DNA from: Dama dama
Lineage: Eukaryota; Chordata; Mammalia; Artiodactyla; Cervidae
Direction of reading: 5' to 3'
NCBI RefSeq assembly: GCF_033118175.1
Contig: NC_083701.1
Span: 74,152,001-74,216,000 of the forward strand
Length of the DNA: 64,000 bases
Every line of letters starts with the position of its first letter. Position 1 is the stretch's first letter. Below are positions 11,287 to 21,832 of the stretch, piece by piece. The translations under genes and the position numbers were made by a program. The notes beneath the pieces are model-generated. The model worked only from the letters and a program-made list of their open reading frames with translations, had not been told where the DNA came from and did no database searches.

Positions 11287-11362
11287 GGACAGGGAAGCCT
11301 GGTGTGCTGCAGTCCATGGGGCCGCAGAGTCGGACATGACTGAGTGACTGAACTGAACTGAA
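11287..11362 (+). mobile_element. BovB 3'-terminal fragment
   Basis: The last ~75 bp of BovB, ending in GAACT units. Confidence 0.88.
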
Positions 11363-11674
11363 ATCTTCCTTTTATTGCTTACTGTCTGGCTTATCTTGGG
11401 CAAGTTGCCACTATTAATTTTCTGTTATTTTGTAAGATCACCATACCTTACGCCTTAGCATCACACCCACCATCAGCTTGCAGTCCTGAAGGCAGAAGTC
11501 CAGCGGGGGTTCTGTGATTGGATTCCAGGCTCCCTAGAGTCTCTGGGCTGAGGTCAAGGTGTCATGTGGGTTGGGCTCTTATCTGATGGTTCTGGGGGAA
11601 GAATTCACTTTCCAGGCTGTTCACCTCCTTGGTAGAATTCTATTTCTTGCCACCATATGTCGGAAGTTCCATTT
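11363..11674. other. Unique sequence
   Basis: No repeat, exon or RNA gene seen. Confidence 0.4.
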
Positions 11675-11878
11675 CATTCCCTTGTAGCTCAGTTGGTAAA
11701 AAATCCGCTTGCAATGTAGGAGACCCAGGTTCGATTCCTGGGTTAGGAAGATCCTCTGGAGAAGGAAATGGCAACCCACTCCAGTATTCTTGCCTGGAGA
11801 ATCACATGGACAGAGGAGCCTGGCGGGCTACAGTCCAGGGGCTTGCAAAGAGTTGAACCCGACTGAGTGATTTACACA
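11675..11878 (+). mobile_element. Bov-tA SINE
   Basis: tRNA-derived head 'tagctcagttggtaaaaaat', B box 'ggttcgattcctggg', then the Bov-A body. Confidence 0.94.
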
Positions 11879-12200
11879 TACCTTGTCAGCCTCCTATCAC
11901 TCTTTCCTTAGAGCTCACCTGCATTCTTCATCACATACCCTCCTCCACATGCAAAGCCAGCATTAAACTGTTTTAAGCATTAAAATCCTCGTGCTTCAAA
12001 TCTTTCTAACTTCCTCTTCTGGGGTCAGTTGGGGAAAACTCTACTTTTAAGCAATTTATTTGATTAGATCATTCTTAACCTGGGTTACTCTGAAACTTAA
12101 GGGAAATTGGTTTGGAACTTAAAGTACATCTGCAAAATCCCATCAACAGCAATTTCTGTATTAGCCTTTGGCTGAATAATCGGGGGGTGGAAACTTGGAG
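11879..12200. other. Unique sequence
   Basis: I see no recognisable element or exon. Confidence 0.4.
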
Positions 12201-12204
12201 GTTC

Positions 12205-12715
12205 CTCTTTGGGATTTTCCTCCATATTCCCTAACCTCTCTGTGCCTCAGTCTCCTTACCTGTAAAGTGGGATAATAATAATGCATACTTCATGAGGTTG
12301 CTGTGAGGATTAAGTGATTAAATGTTGTGAGGATTATGTGATTAAATGTTGTGAGGCTTGCATGCTCAGTGATATCTGACTCTTTGCAACCCCATGGACT
12401 GTAGTCTGCCAGGCTCCTCTGTCCATGGGGACTCTCCAGGCAAGGATCCTGGAGCGGGTTGCCACGCCCTCCTCCAGGGGATCTTTCCGACCCAGGGATC
12501 AAACCTGTGTCTCCTGCAGCTCCTTCATTGCAGGCAGGCTCTTCGGGCTGAGCCACCAAGAAAGACCTTGTGAGGATTAAATGATTAAATGTGAGGATTA
12601 AGTGATTAAATGTTGTGAAGCTTAAATGTTGTGAGGATTAAATGGTGCAATATGTGCAAAGTACCTAGGACAATTCTGGCAGAGAGGGAGAGCCAAGTGT
12701 TTATTATTACCAGTG
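12205..12715 (+). repeat. MIR SINE expanded into a minisatellite
   Basis: The left part (12205-12300) is standard MIR ('cctctctgtgcctcagtctc', 'cctgtaaagtgggataataa'). The right end (12655-12715) is the MIR 3' end. Between them the MIR phrase 'ttgtgaggattaaatga' is repeated about five to six times in units near 23 bp. The array is interrupted at 12357-12567 by a Bov-tA. Confidence 0.85.
12357..12567 (-). mobile_element. Bov-tA SINE inside the MIR array
   Basis: A reverse Bov-tA from 'gcatgctcagtgatatctga' to the head 'gagccaccaagaaag'. 'ttgtgagg' lies on both sides (12349-12356, 12569-12576), but that word is also part of the array unit, so the duplication is ambiguous. Confidence 0.93.
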
Positions 12716-12996
12716 TTGGGTCCGAGTGGCCCTGATTCTGAAGATGGTACCTGGCTGACTGCATGGTGGCCCCTGGGGTGGGCCGCAGCGCCTATAGAAG
12801 CGGTGTTGGTGACGAGGCAGAGACATCCCTCGGGGGAGAGAGCAGGGTGTGGCTGCATCAGGCCGACAAGGTGGGGCCCACCAGAAGAGGGCCTGACCAG
12901 GAAAGGAAGGGAAAGACGGAGCCCACTGGCGGCTGGCCAGACCGGACCCTCGGCACCCTGGCCGATCAGAAACACTCCAGGGGGCGCTTCCCAAGC
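12716..12996. other. GC-rich unique block
   Basis: GC-rich sequence with overlapping open frames on both strands (up to 121 codons), as expected from low stop-codon content. No family resemblance. A CTCF-like motif lies at 12974-12987. Confidence 0.45.
12974..12987 (+). promoter_or_regulatory. CTCF-like motif
   Basis: 'actccagggggcgc' agrees with the CTCF core consensus at 12 of 14 positions by eye. It lies in unique GC-rich sequence outside any SINE. Confidence 0.35.
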
Positions 12997-13165
12997 TCAG
13001 CTCCGCTGCACATTAAAATCCCCTGGGAGCTTTTCAAAGGCACTTAGCCTGGGCCTCACCCTAGACCAATTAGATTAAAATTTAGGGCTTGTGTCTAAAT
13101 AGACTTTTAAAAGCTCTCTGAGCAGTTCCATATCCCGGGAGGATTCAAAACCACTCAGCTAAAGG
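12997..13165 (+). repeat. hAT-type MER20/MER5-like relic
   Basis: 'gctgcacattaaaatcccct', 'gggagcttttcaaagg', 'cctgggcctcaccctagacc', 'aattagattaaaatt' and the closing 'caaaaccactcag' follow MER20-type order. Confidence 0.7.
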
Positions 13166-13705
13166 GAAACACAAAATACTCCTGAAAAATACCAAAGAAC
13201 TTTGGTCATTCTTTCAGGCTGCACTGTCTAAGGTTGAATAGGAAGCAATTGATTTGGAAATAAAATCTCTGCTTCTTTTGAGCAGAAAGCGCCTGGGCTT
13301 CCAGGGGGGCAAGTGGAGGCCAGTTCTGACCTGGCTGTGGGCGCAGTGGGTTGGGGGCGGGACCCTTGGGGCTGATGGGTCAGTCGGGGTGCAGGCGAGC
13401 AGTGGGAAAAAGGGCTTTGCAGGGACCCCCATCCCCTCAGTCCTGCTGGGCTAACCTGGCCGGTGGTTCTGGGCCAGCCGGATGGTGCAGGGGCCTCTAG
13501 ACTCGAAATAACGTTGGTCGGGCTGGAGCCAGTCTTGCTGTGGTTGTTACTGAAGACCTGATTTTTTGCTGTGCTTGTTCCAGTCTAGGGAAATCAGGGT
13601 TGCGTGTAGGGTTAAGTTTAATCTTTCTCAGCTGCAGACGTCTCGGCTGACGCTAAAGCCAAGTTGTGGGGTTTGGGCACAAACTGGGCGGGTAGATTAG
13701 AAAAG
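13166..13705. other. Unique sequence
   Basis: No repeat, exon or RNA gene seen. Confidence 0.4.
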
Positions 13706-13899
13706 AAGTGCGACCCCATGGACTGTAGTCCGCCAGGCTCCTCTTTCCATGGGATTTTTCAAGCCAGGATATTGGAGTGGATTGCCATTTCCTCCTCCAG
13801 GGGGGTCTTCCAGACCCAGGGAGCGAACCTGAGTCTCTTGCATCTCCTGCCTTAGTAGGCAGGAGGATTCTTTACCACTGTGGAACCTGGAAAGCCCAT
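13706..13899 (-). mobile_element. Bov-tA SINE, 3'-truncated
   Basis: A reverse Bov-A body from 'gcgaccccatggactgtagt' and head 'ctttaccactgtggaacctg'. The usual terminal phrase before 'gcgacccc' is missing. Confidence 0.92.
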
Positions 13900-14014
13900 G
13901 AATTAGAAGAGATGGCTGGAAGTAGATTGAATATGTTGGCAATGAGGAGGGCAGTTCAGGATTTCAACTTGGACTCTTCCAATACACTGTGAAAGCAAAC
14001 TGCGTGATAGAGGG

Positions 14015-14125
14015 GTCTTGTCATTGTTTAGTTGCTGAGTCGTGTCCAACTCTGTGACCCCATGGACTTCAGCACACCAGACTCCTCTGTTCTCCACCAT
14101 CTCCTAGAGTTTGCTCAAATGGAGG
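14015..14125 (-). mobile_element. BovB 3'-terminal fragment
   Basis: Reverse complement of the BovB end: 'gttgctgagtcgtgtccaac', then 'atctcctagagtttgctcaa'. Confidence 0.75.
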
Positions 14126-14319
14126 GTTAGCACTACTGAAGTGTGTAGGGCTGTTTTGGAATGTCTCTTTTAGAAGTGCTTTCATGAATTCAACAGAGTC
14201 TATTTGAGAGTACTTACAATTAGAAATATGTAATTTTTAAATTTACATCACATCTTCTCCCCCCCCAAAACAATTTACATAGATTTTGGATCTGTTTATA
14301 TTAAATTCCTACATCAATT

Positions 14320-14692
14320 TTTAAAAATTTTATATCTTTTTGCTTAGTGGAAGTATTGAGAGGTGTTAGTATAGGCATACAGCAAAGTGATTCAGTTATA
14401 GACATGCATTTTTTCCATTTTAGGTTATTATGAAATATTGACTATTGTTCTTTGTCTATACAGTAAATCTTTGTTGCTTATCTATTTTATTATAGTAACT
14501 TGTGTCTGTTAATTTAATCCTCTGTGAGTCTGTGTCTGTTTTGTACATAGATTCGTTTGTATTATTTTTTAGGTTCCACATATAAATGTTATCATATACT
14601 TGTTTTTCTCTGTCTAACTTATATCACTTAGTATAATATTTCTAGGTCCATCCATGTAGCTGCAAATGGCAATATTTCATTCTTTGAAATTT
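14320..14692 (-). mobile_element. L1M 3' region fragment
   Basis: 'tacagcaaagtgattcagtt', 'aggttccacatataaatgtt', 'atatcacttagtataatatt' and 'aggtccatccatgtagctgc' are reverse-complement L1 3' landmarks. Confidence 0.85.
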
Positions 14693-15570
14693 TAAACCTT
14701 GATAATTTGCACTTTATTTATTTGTTTATTTTTTATAATTTGCACTTTAAAGCATTTAAAGATCCTGTCTTTATTTATATAGCTTTCTAGGAAAAGTTCA
14801 ACTTCTAAGCACCCTCTTGAGTGGTAATATTGCCCTTGAGGTCTCTTAAAGTGCTTTTAATCTTTATCTTTAAAGCGGTTTCCTGAAAAGTACATTTCCC
14901 AGCAGACCACCCCCACCTTACTTAAGTGGGGTCCCTTGGCTGGCTAGGCTATTGGTAGAGGAAGTTCTTGAATCCAGGACCTTGAACCATTCAATTCTCT
15001 TCACAGTGATCGCAAAACCCAAGGCAGTCATCTAATGCTCTTTCCACCTTTACATTAGTCTCGCTGTGCCAATTCCACATGCCTTCCTGTCTTAGGGCTC
15101 AAAACTGATGTGAATTATTAAAGGCCAAACTAGTAGACTGATCTAGTGGAAAAATAGACTATAGGCTCCGTGAGGGGAAGCTTGGGCCTGAGGGCAAAAA
15201 GACCTAAAGTGACTCCTGATGTAGAAGTCGGAATCCAGCACTCTTGCTTTCTAGACATATGTTAGCAAATAGAAAACTGCAGTTTTGGTTCTTCTTCAAG
15301 AACTGTCCTTACCAGTTAAAAGCTTATCAAAACAGTCCCCAAACCAACCAAATAGAAGTACAGTAGGTAGGTCATTCTACAGCTATATTCTCAGATCTAA
15401 ACTTGTTCCCCCCTTGTGCAATATGCATGTTTTCCAAGTTATGTGGAAAAAGAACTGGCTGGAATTATTTTTGAGATATTAACATTCTTATGTGTTTTAC
15501 AGAATTAACTTAGTTTGGTTAAATTCATCATTCTTTGGATTTTTAATGTTATTCATTGATAAAGCATTTT
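14693..15570. other. Unique sequence
   Basis: The phrase 'acatttcccagcagacc' near 14892 resembles some old DNA-transposon relics but is too short to assign. Nothing else is seen. Confidence 0.4.
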
Positions 15571-15587
15571 TAGACAATTTTAAACAA

Positions 15588-17253
15588 AGCTAGTGGAGGT
15601 GATGAAATTCCAGTTGAGCTATTTCAAATCCTGAAAGATGATGCTGTGAAAGTGCTGCACTCAATATGCCAGCAAATCTGGAAAACTCAGCAGTGGCCAC
15701 AGGACTGGAAAAGGTCAGTTTGCATTCCAGTCCCAAAGAAAGGTAATGCCAAAGAATGCTCAAACCACTGCACAGTTGCACTCATCTCACACGCTAGTAA
15801 AGTAATGCTCAAAATTCTCCAAGCCAGGCTTCAGCAATACGTGAACCGTGAACTTCCAGATGTTCAAGATGGTTTTAGAAAAGTCAGAGGAACCAGAGAT
15901 CAAATTGCCAACATCCGCTGGATCATCGAAAAAGCAAGAGAGTTCCAGAAAAACATCCATTTCTGCTTTATTGACTACGCCAAAGCCTTTGACTGTGTGG
16001 ATCACAATAAACTGTGGAAAATTCTGAAGGAGATGGGAATATCAGACCACCTGACCTGCCTCTTGAGACACCTGTATGCAGGTCAGGAAGCAACAGTTAG
16101 AACTGGACATGGAATAACAGACTGGTTCCAAATAGGAAAAGGAGTACCTCAAGGCTGTATATTGTCACCCTGCTTATTTAACTTATATGCAGAGTACATC
16201 ATGAGAAACCCTGGGCTGGAAGAAGCACAAGCTGGAATCAAGATTGCCGGGAGAAATATCAATAACCTCAGATAGGCAGATGACACCGCCCTTGTGGCAG
16301 AAAGGGAAGAGGAACTAAAAGCCTCTTGATGAGAGTGAAAGTGAAATTGCTCAGTCATGTCCGACTCTTTGTGACCCCATGGACTGCAGTCCACCAGGCT
16401 CTTCCGTCCATGGGATTTTCCAGGCAAGAGTACTGGAGTGAGTTGCCATTTCCTTCTCCAGGGGATCTTCCTGACCCAGGGATTGAACCCAGGTCTCCCG
16501 CATTGTAGGCAGCCGCTTTACCATCTGAGCCACCAGGGAAGTGGAGAGTGAAAAAGTTGGCTTAAAGCTCAACATTCAGAAAACTAAGATCATGGCATCT
16601 GGTTGCATCACCTCATGGGAAATAGATGGGGAGACTGTGGAAGCAGTGTCAGACTTTATTTTTTTGGGCTCCAAAATCACTGCAGATGGTGATTGCAGCC
16701 ATGAAATTAAAAGACGCTTCCTCCTTGGAAGGAAATTTATGACCAACCTAGACAGCATATTAAAAAGCAGAGACATTACTTTGTCAACAAAGGTCCATCT
16801 GGTCAAGGCTATGGTTTTTCCAGTGGTCATGTATGAATGCGAGAGTTGGACTGTGAAGAAAGCTGAGCACTGAAAAATTGATGCTTTTGAACTGTGGTGT
16901 TGGAGAAGACTCTTGAGAGTCCCTTCGACTGCAAGGAGATCCAACCAGTCCATCCTAAAGGAGATCAGTCCTGGGTGTTCATTGGAAGGACTGATGCTGA
17001 AGCTGAAACTCCAGTACTTTGGCCACCTCATGCGAAGAGTTGACTCATTGGAAAAGACCCTGATGCTGGGAGGGATTGGGGCAGGAGGAGAAGGGGACGA
17101 CAGAGGATGAGATGGCTAGATGGCATCACCAACTCAATGGGCGTGAGTTTGAGTAAACTTTGGGAGCTGGTGATGGACAGATAGACCTGGCGTGCTGCGA
17201 TTCATAGGGTCGCAGAGAGTCGGACACGGCTGGGTGACTGAACTGAACTGAAC
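15588..17253 (+). pseudogene. BovB ORF2 reverse transcriptase, broken
   Basis: A LINE reverse transcriptase, which in life copies BovB RNA at a nicked chromosomal target. The endonuclease domain is lost by 5' truncation. RT palm motif A (FIDYAKAFD) has its aspartate at 15973-15975. Motif B reads GVPQGCILSP at 16141-16170. The YADD active-site box is destroyed: its tyrosine codon is TAG at 16273-16275. The Bov-tA insertion at 16341 breaks the frame again. A further TGA lies at 16871-16873, where other copies have CAA, as expected from decay of a CGA codon. No protein can be made. The part from 16554 still reads the thumb and C-terminal region in pieces. Confidence 0.95.
16341..16543 (-). mobile_element. 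Bov-tA SINE inside BovB
   Basis: A complete reverse Bov-tA, 'attgctcagtcatgtccgac' through head 'ccatctgagccaccagggaa'. The target-site duplication 'gagagtgaaa', taken from BovB sequence, is at 16331-16340 and 16544-16553. This shows BovB first, SINE second. Confidence 0.96.
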
Positions 17254-17274
17254 TGAACTGAAGACAATTTTAAA

Positions 17275-17960
17275 ATAAACACGGCAGCACTGGGATATCA
17301 TCTGCTCCTGAAACCAACCCTGGCGTGCTTCTTATAGCCGTTGGCCCAGGGCTAAAGAAGAGAAGCAGGCTACACTTTAATTTTCCATCAGCATCTCTAG
17401 TTTTTAAATATAACCTATGGCTTTGTAGAAAATCAATCAGTGATCTGAATTGTTAGATACGCAACTTAACTATTCCAGATTTTTTTTTTTCATTTAAAAA
17501 AATGCAAAACTGACTGAGAGTGTTAAAATCCCAGCACAAAAAGGCCAGTGCTATTTTGGGCTGTCTCAGAAGACTATCATAGAGAAGGGAGGGAGGAAAA
17601 CGGAGGTAGACACATCTGGGATGCTATTTTCAGGCTCTTGGATCCCAGAAAGGCTCTGGAAAGCTGGAAAGAGACCAGAAGTGTGAAAGGAAATGATTAA
17701 TGAAGTGAGGCCTGGGCAGAACCAGAAGAGTGACTGCTCAGGGAGTGGCTGAGAACTTGAAAGCCGGGGAGACAGAGAAAGGCGGGAAAGAACCCCTCAT
17801 CTCATCAGTTCATGGGGGAACCACATATTCAGATGAACCAGAACTACAAAAAAAGAAAAATCCTAGAACGAAAACTACAGTTACAAAAAAGCAAAACGTG
17901 CTTCCCTTTGGTTCTGAATACTGCAAAGACCTTGAGGCTGTGGATCAGACATTCTGGAGA
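17275..17960. other. Unique sequence
   Basis: Includes a T run at about 17478-17490. No gene or repeat family recognised. Confidence 0.4.
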
Positions 17961-17964
17961 CAGA

Positions 17965-18085
17965 AGTGGTCCTTGGTCCTGGTTGCATATTAGCTTCCCC
18001 AGGAAAGCTTTAGAAAACCCCCAGGCCTGGCCCACACCTGTGGAGGCATCGGAGATCCCTAAGAACAGCTTTCCACACTGGATAC
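17965..18085 (+). repeat. MER20-like hAT relic
   Basis: 'tggttgcatattagcttccc', 'aggaaagctttagaaaaccc' and 'ccaggcctggcccacacc' follow MER20 order. Confidence 0.6.
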
Positions 18086-18186
18086 ATGCAGAGGTTACCA
18101 TGATACTTGTAAATCACATGAAAACTTCTTCAAGTGGAAGTCAAATCACAGCCACTTTTAAATAACAACAAGATATACATCATTGT

Positions 18187-18378
18187 GGGGCTTCCCAGGT
18201 GGCTCACCGGTAAAGGATACAGGAGACTCAGGAGACGTGGGTTCAGTCCCTGGGTCAGGAAGATCCCCTGGAGGAGGAAATGACAACCCATCAGTATTCT
18301 TGCCTGGGGAATCCCAGGGACAGAGGAGCCTGGTGGGCTACAGTCCATGGGGTCACAAAGAGTCAGACCCGCACGCAT
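18187..18378 (+). mobile_element. Bov-tA SINE
   Basis: Complete head 'ggggcttcccaggtggctca' and Bov-A body, with a small deletion at 'aacccatcagtattcttg'. Confidence 0.94.
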
Positions 18379-18537
18379 GCATACATTTATTGTAAGGGAA
18401 AATTTAAAGTTAGTTAAATGGTGAAATATAGAAACATTTTAATTTGAAGAATGGTAATAGGAATGAAACAATGTATTATGGTATCTTTTAACAATGATTA
18501 TTTAAACAAAACCATGGAGATTATTGTGCTTTGTAGA

Positions 18538-18700
18538 TTGGTGCTTCTCAAACATTAATGTGCAAAGAAAGCATCTGGTGGACCTCATAAGGTGAAGGCC
18601 TGGATCTGATTGATCCGATGGGGCTCCAGCTTCTGTTTCTCTAACAAGCTCTCGAATGAGGCTGAGAGTGGATCCAGGCAAACGCGTGGAGCAGTAGAGG
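18538..18700 (+). repeat. MER5A-like hAT relic
   Basis: 'gtgcttctcaaacattaatg', 'agcttctgtttctctaacaa' and 'gctctcgaatgaggctgaga' match MER5A order. Confidence 0.65.
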
Positions 18701-19004
18701 CTGCAGTAAGTTAAACAGCTTCCTTTCTCAGACACTCAGACCTGAAAAACTTCCCAGAAATGATTCCTACATGAGATTTGGCACATCCATTCCCTGTCCA
18801 AGAGGGTGGAGTTGGAAGAGAAAAGATGTTTCTTAATGCATCATGTATCACTCAGCTTTTACCTTGAAGATATATAGGTCACAGGGAAAGCACTTTTGGT
18901 TAAAGAAATTTCATCCCTGCCATTTCCAAAAAGTCAATTCATGCATACCAAAATTATGTCTTGATTTGAAGTAAAATGTTAAATGCCGTAAATAAACCAT
19001 GGAT
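18701..19004. other. Unique sequence
   Basis: I see no recognisable element or exon. Confidence 0.4.
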
Positions 19005-19005
19005 G

Positions 19006-19217
19006 TGTGCATGCTCAGTCCTTCTGTCATGTCTGACTCTTTGCAACTCCATGGACTGTAGCCCTCCAGGCTCCTCTGTTCATGGGATTTCCCAGGCAAG
19101 AATTCTGGAGTGGGCTGCCATTTCCTTCTCCATAGGATTTTCCCAACCCAGGATTCAATCCTGTGTCTCTTGCATTGGCAGGCAGATTCTTTGTCACTGA
19201 GCCACCTGGGAAGCCCC
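19006..19217 (-). mobile_element. Bov-tA SINE
   Basis: A complete reverse element ending in the head 'gagccacctgggaagcccc'. Confidence 0.95.
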
Positions 19218-19835
19218 AGGTGAACCCTAAGCAGACAAAGCAGCAGTGATTTCTTTCATGGTAGGAAAATAACTTGCTCCTAAAGACTGTGGCTGGGGTG
19301 TTTAATCTTAAATGCGGTGCCTGCTTTGTACTCACTGCTAACTTTCAGTTGCATGTGTGTGATAAAGGAGGTGAAGATGCCACTGAGAGGGCAGGGGAAG
19401 GCCAGGGAGCAAGCACACTTGGACTTAACATTGCAAAAATTGTTTTTGATCATGCACTGTGCCTTAGGATAGTGTACATATTCCTTGGGAAATGCTTTCT
19501 TTTTTTCTTGACACAAGTGAATCAAACAAACACAGATTCTCAGCTTTTCAATAAAAGACACACTACTTACAGGCCCAATGTCATTTTAAGAATTTGGCCT
19601 AAGCAAGAGTTTCTTTAAAATTATAAATCCTTGCCAGCTTTTAGTATAGTTGGGTTTTTTTCTGGCTTCAGGTTTGCACTTTTGAGTCTTTAAAATATCT
19701 GTAAAGTGTCTGGGTGTTATGCTTTCAAATGCTTATTAATTTTTGGTGCAAGGAATAGACTAATTTAAAACTCAAAATATTTAGAATCTATGGTTACTGT
19801 ATTTTTAAGTAACATTGTGGTGTTCTTGGAGTTCA
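19218..19835. other. Unique sequence
   Basis: Frames at 19274-19618 (plus) and 19280-19561 (minus) overlap each other and show no family resemblance. No gene called. Confidence 0.4.
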
Positions 19836-20021
19836 GTGTGTGTGTGCTCAGCTGTGTCAGATTCTTCGAGGCCCCATGGACAGTAACCCACCAGACTTCT
19901 CTCTCTCCTACGCTGGCAGGCAGGTTCTTTACCATTAATGAAATATTTCACTTTTTTAATACTAAGTCAGGCTTTCCTGACTAAAACCTACAAGGCAGGC
20001 ATTCCCACCTGGGAAGCCCCT
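19836..20021 (-). mobile_element. Rearranged Bov-tA SINE
   Basis: The 3' end and head of a reverse Bov-tA are present, but most of the Bov-A body is missing. About 60 bp of foreign sequence splits the head between 'ttctttaccat' (19927-19937) and 'acctgggaagcccc'. The foreign piece contains the small inverted repeat agtcagg/cctgact at 19965-19982. Confidence 0.7.
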
Positions 20022-20419
20022 TAGAGTTCAATAGAATAAAAGAATAAGCAAATAGGGTTTGATAAGATGGAAGAAATGAAAGAGGAGGTAATGTAACTTT
20101 CCTAATGGGTATTTTTTTTCTATTTTTGTTCACAAATGTTTGCAACCTTTCGTATTTCAAAGGTCAGGAGAGTTATTGCATATATAAAGGATAATAGAAA
20201 CTGTCCTGGACTTGGGAGATTGTGTTCTTTCCAAAGTTCCCAGTTGAAAGGGTTAGAAATGTCTTGCTTTCTGTACATTTTTGTCCCAGTGGTTCTCACC
20301 TCCAACAGTCTTCAAAGAATGTCTGTTATCTGTCCAAAACAGCAGCAGCCTTTCGGGTGTGGCTACTGAACACTTGAAGTGCTGCTTGTCTGAACTGAGG
20401 TATCCTATAAAGTATAGAA
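20022..20419. other. Unique sequence
   Basis: No repeat, exon or RNA gene seen. Confidence 0.4.
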
Positions 20420-20536
20420 TTGGAGGAGGAAATGGCAATCCAGTCCAGTATCTTTGCCTGGGAAATCCTCTGGAGCCTGGTGCGTTACAGTCCAAGGGGC
20501 CGCGAAGAGTCAGATATGACTGAGGACGCACACTCA
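20420..20536 (+). mobile_element. Bov-A body fragment
   Basis: Body only, 'tggaggaggaaatggcaatc' to 'gactgaggacgcacac', without the tRNA head. Confidence 0.88.
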
Positions 20537-20814
20537 TAGAGTGTAGAATATGTGCGCAGCTTCCCCAGACTTAGTGCTAAAAAAGTGAAATATTTCATTA
20601 CTAATTTTCATATCGATTTCATGTTGAAGTAAGAATATTTTGGATAGACCAAGTTTAAGCAGCATTGTTAACATTATTTTCACCTTTTGCTTTTTACATT
20701 TCTAAAAGCAACCGCTGGAAAATGTAAAATCACACAGGTGGTTTACATTCAGTTTCTATTGGACAGTACTATTGTACGTAACTACCTAGATTGCTCACTT
20801 TGCTTTTGGAATAA

Positions 20815-21005
20815 TATTCTACTTATTGAATAGTTGCTATCCCTAAACTAAGCATTTTATCTGTATTAACTCTATAATTATCTCCACTTTGCAAATGAGG
20901 ATATTGAGCTTACAGAAGTCAGGTCACTTGTTCAAGCCACAGTTCTAGAAAGTGGGAGAGATGCATTCAAACCTGCATCTGTCTGAAACTAAAGCTCATC
21001 TCTTT
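20815..21005 (-). repeat. MIR SINE
   Basis: 'taagcattttatctgtatta', 'ctccactttgcaaatgagga', 'gtcaggtcacttgttcaagc' and 'tgcatctgtctgaaactaaa' make a nearly full reverse MIR. Confidence 0.85.
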
Positions 21006-21282
21006 GCCAGGGTGTCATCAGGCAAGGGTGAGAGGGAGGAGGTGAGGGAGCCATTCGCCTTGGTTGCAGAGCTCAGTAATCAAGATACACAATGCTTTAA
21101 TGGGATATTTTTTAAATCAAAATTAGTGAAAAAAATTAATAAGGAACAAAATATCAAACATTTAAATACAGACAGAATTTGTTCCCCGACTTGCATGCTG
21201 TGTCCAGCCTCGCCTCGTCGCAGTCTTAACCCTGCCAGCTGGTCCGCCTTGCTGAATGCCGGCTCAATTCTGCATGCGTGGG

Positions 21283-21440
21283 ACTTCCCTATCGGTCCAG
21301 TGGTGAAGACCTCCCCCCCAATGCAGGGGCTGAGGGGTCGATCCCTGATTGGGAAGCTAAGGTCCCATACGTCTCCCAGCCAGAAAACCAAAACGTAAAA
21401 CAGAAGTGATATTGTAACAAATTCAATAAAGACTTTAAAA
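21283..21440 (+). mobile_element. CHR-type SINE (cetartiodactyl tRNA SINE)
   Basis: 'gacttccctatcggtccagt', then the B-box-like 'gggtcgatccctgattggg', 'cagccagaaaaccaaaac' and the characteristic end 'attcaataaagactttaaaa'. It is older than the Bov-tA family. Confidence 0.85.
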
Positions 21441-21661
21441 TATTAAAGCTACCTTTAAAAAAAATTCTGTATTTGGTATCTTCTAAAGTATATTGTCAGT
21501 GCTTGGAGAGAGGGTCTAGATCTCACATCTCAGAGCTGCTTCTCAAGGCATCCAGGCCTAGTGAGCTGCTGAGACGTGGGGGCTGCTAATAAACACAGGA
21601 ACAGCAAAAGGCTGGAAGGAAATCGCCCACAGTGTTTAGAGAGGGTTTTCCTCTGCGTGTG

Positions 21662-21690
21662 TGGGGGGGTGGGGAGGTGGGGGAGTGGAG
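21662..21690 (+). other. G-rich tract, candidate G-quadruplex
   Basis: G runs of 7, 4, 2 and 5 separated by one- to two-base spacers in otherwise unique sequence. Confidence 0.5.
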
Positions 21691-21751
21691 GTTGATTTCT
21701 CCATCACTTACAGTGTAGTCCTGCTGGGATTCTCTCAGTCAGGTCTGCCTC

Positions 21752-21832
21752 TTACCCCATAGGCAGTAGCTCCCCAGACCCCTCTGTCCATGCAACTCTC
21801 CAGGCAAGAACACTGGAGTGCATTACCATCCA
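21752..21832 (-). mobile_element. Bov-A body fragment
   Basis: 'agacccctctgtccatgcaa' and 'caggcaagaacactggagtg' are part of the reverse Bov-A body. Both ends are missing. Confidence 0.8.

Larger units (their letters stand above)
15585..17261 (+). mobile_element. BovB LINE, 5'-truncated, 13-bp TSD
   Basis: About 1.47 kb of BovB plus a nested SINE, from within the reverse-transcriptase domain to the GAACT tail. The target-site duplication 'agacaattttaaa' is exact at 15572-15584 and 17262-17274. Its young neighbours and clean duplication mark it as a ruminant-lineage insertion. A Bov-tA interrupts it at 16341-16543. Confidence 0.97.

Noticed and set aside
10919..11347. 142-codon open frame
   Set aside because: It runs into a BovB 3' tail at 11287, shows no family resemblance and has no exon signals.
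12713..13078. Overlapping 94-121-codon frames on both strands
   Set aside because: GC-rich sequence poor in stop codons, open on both strands and partly over a MER20-like relic.
17241..17261. GAACT tandem units as a satellite
   Set aside because: This is the standard 3' terminus of BovB and recurs at each copy.
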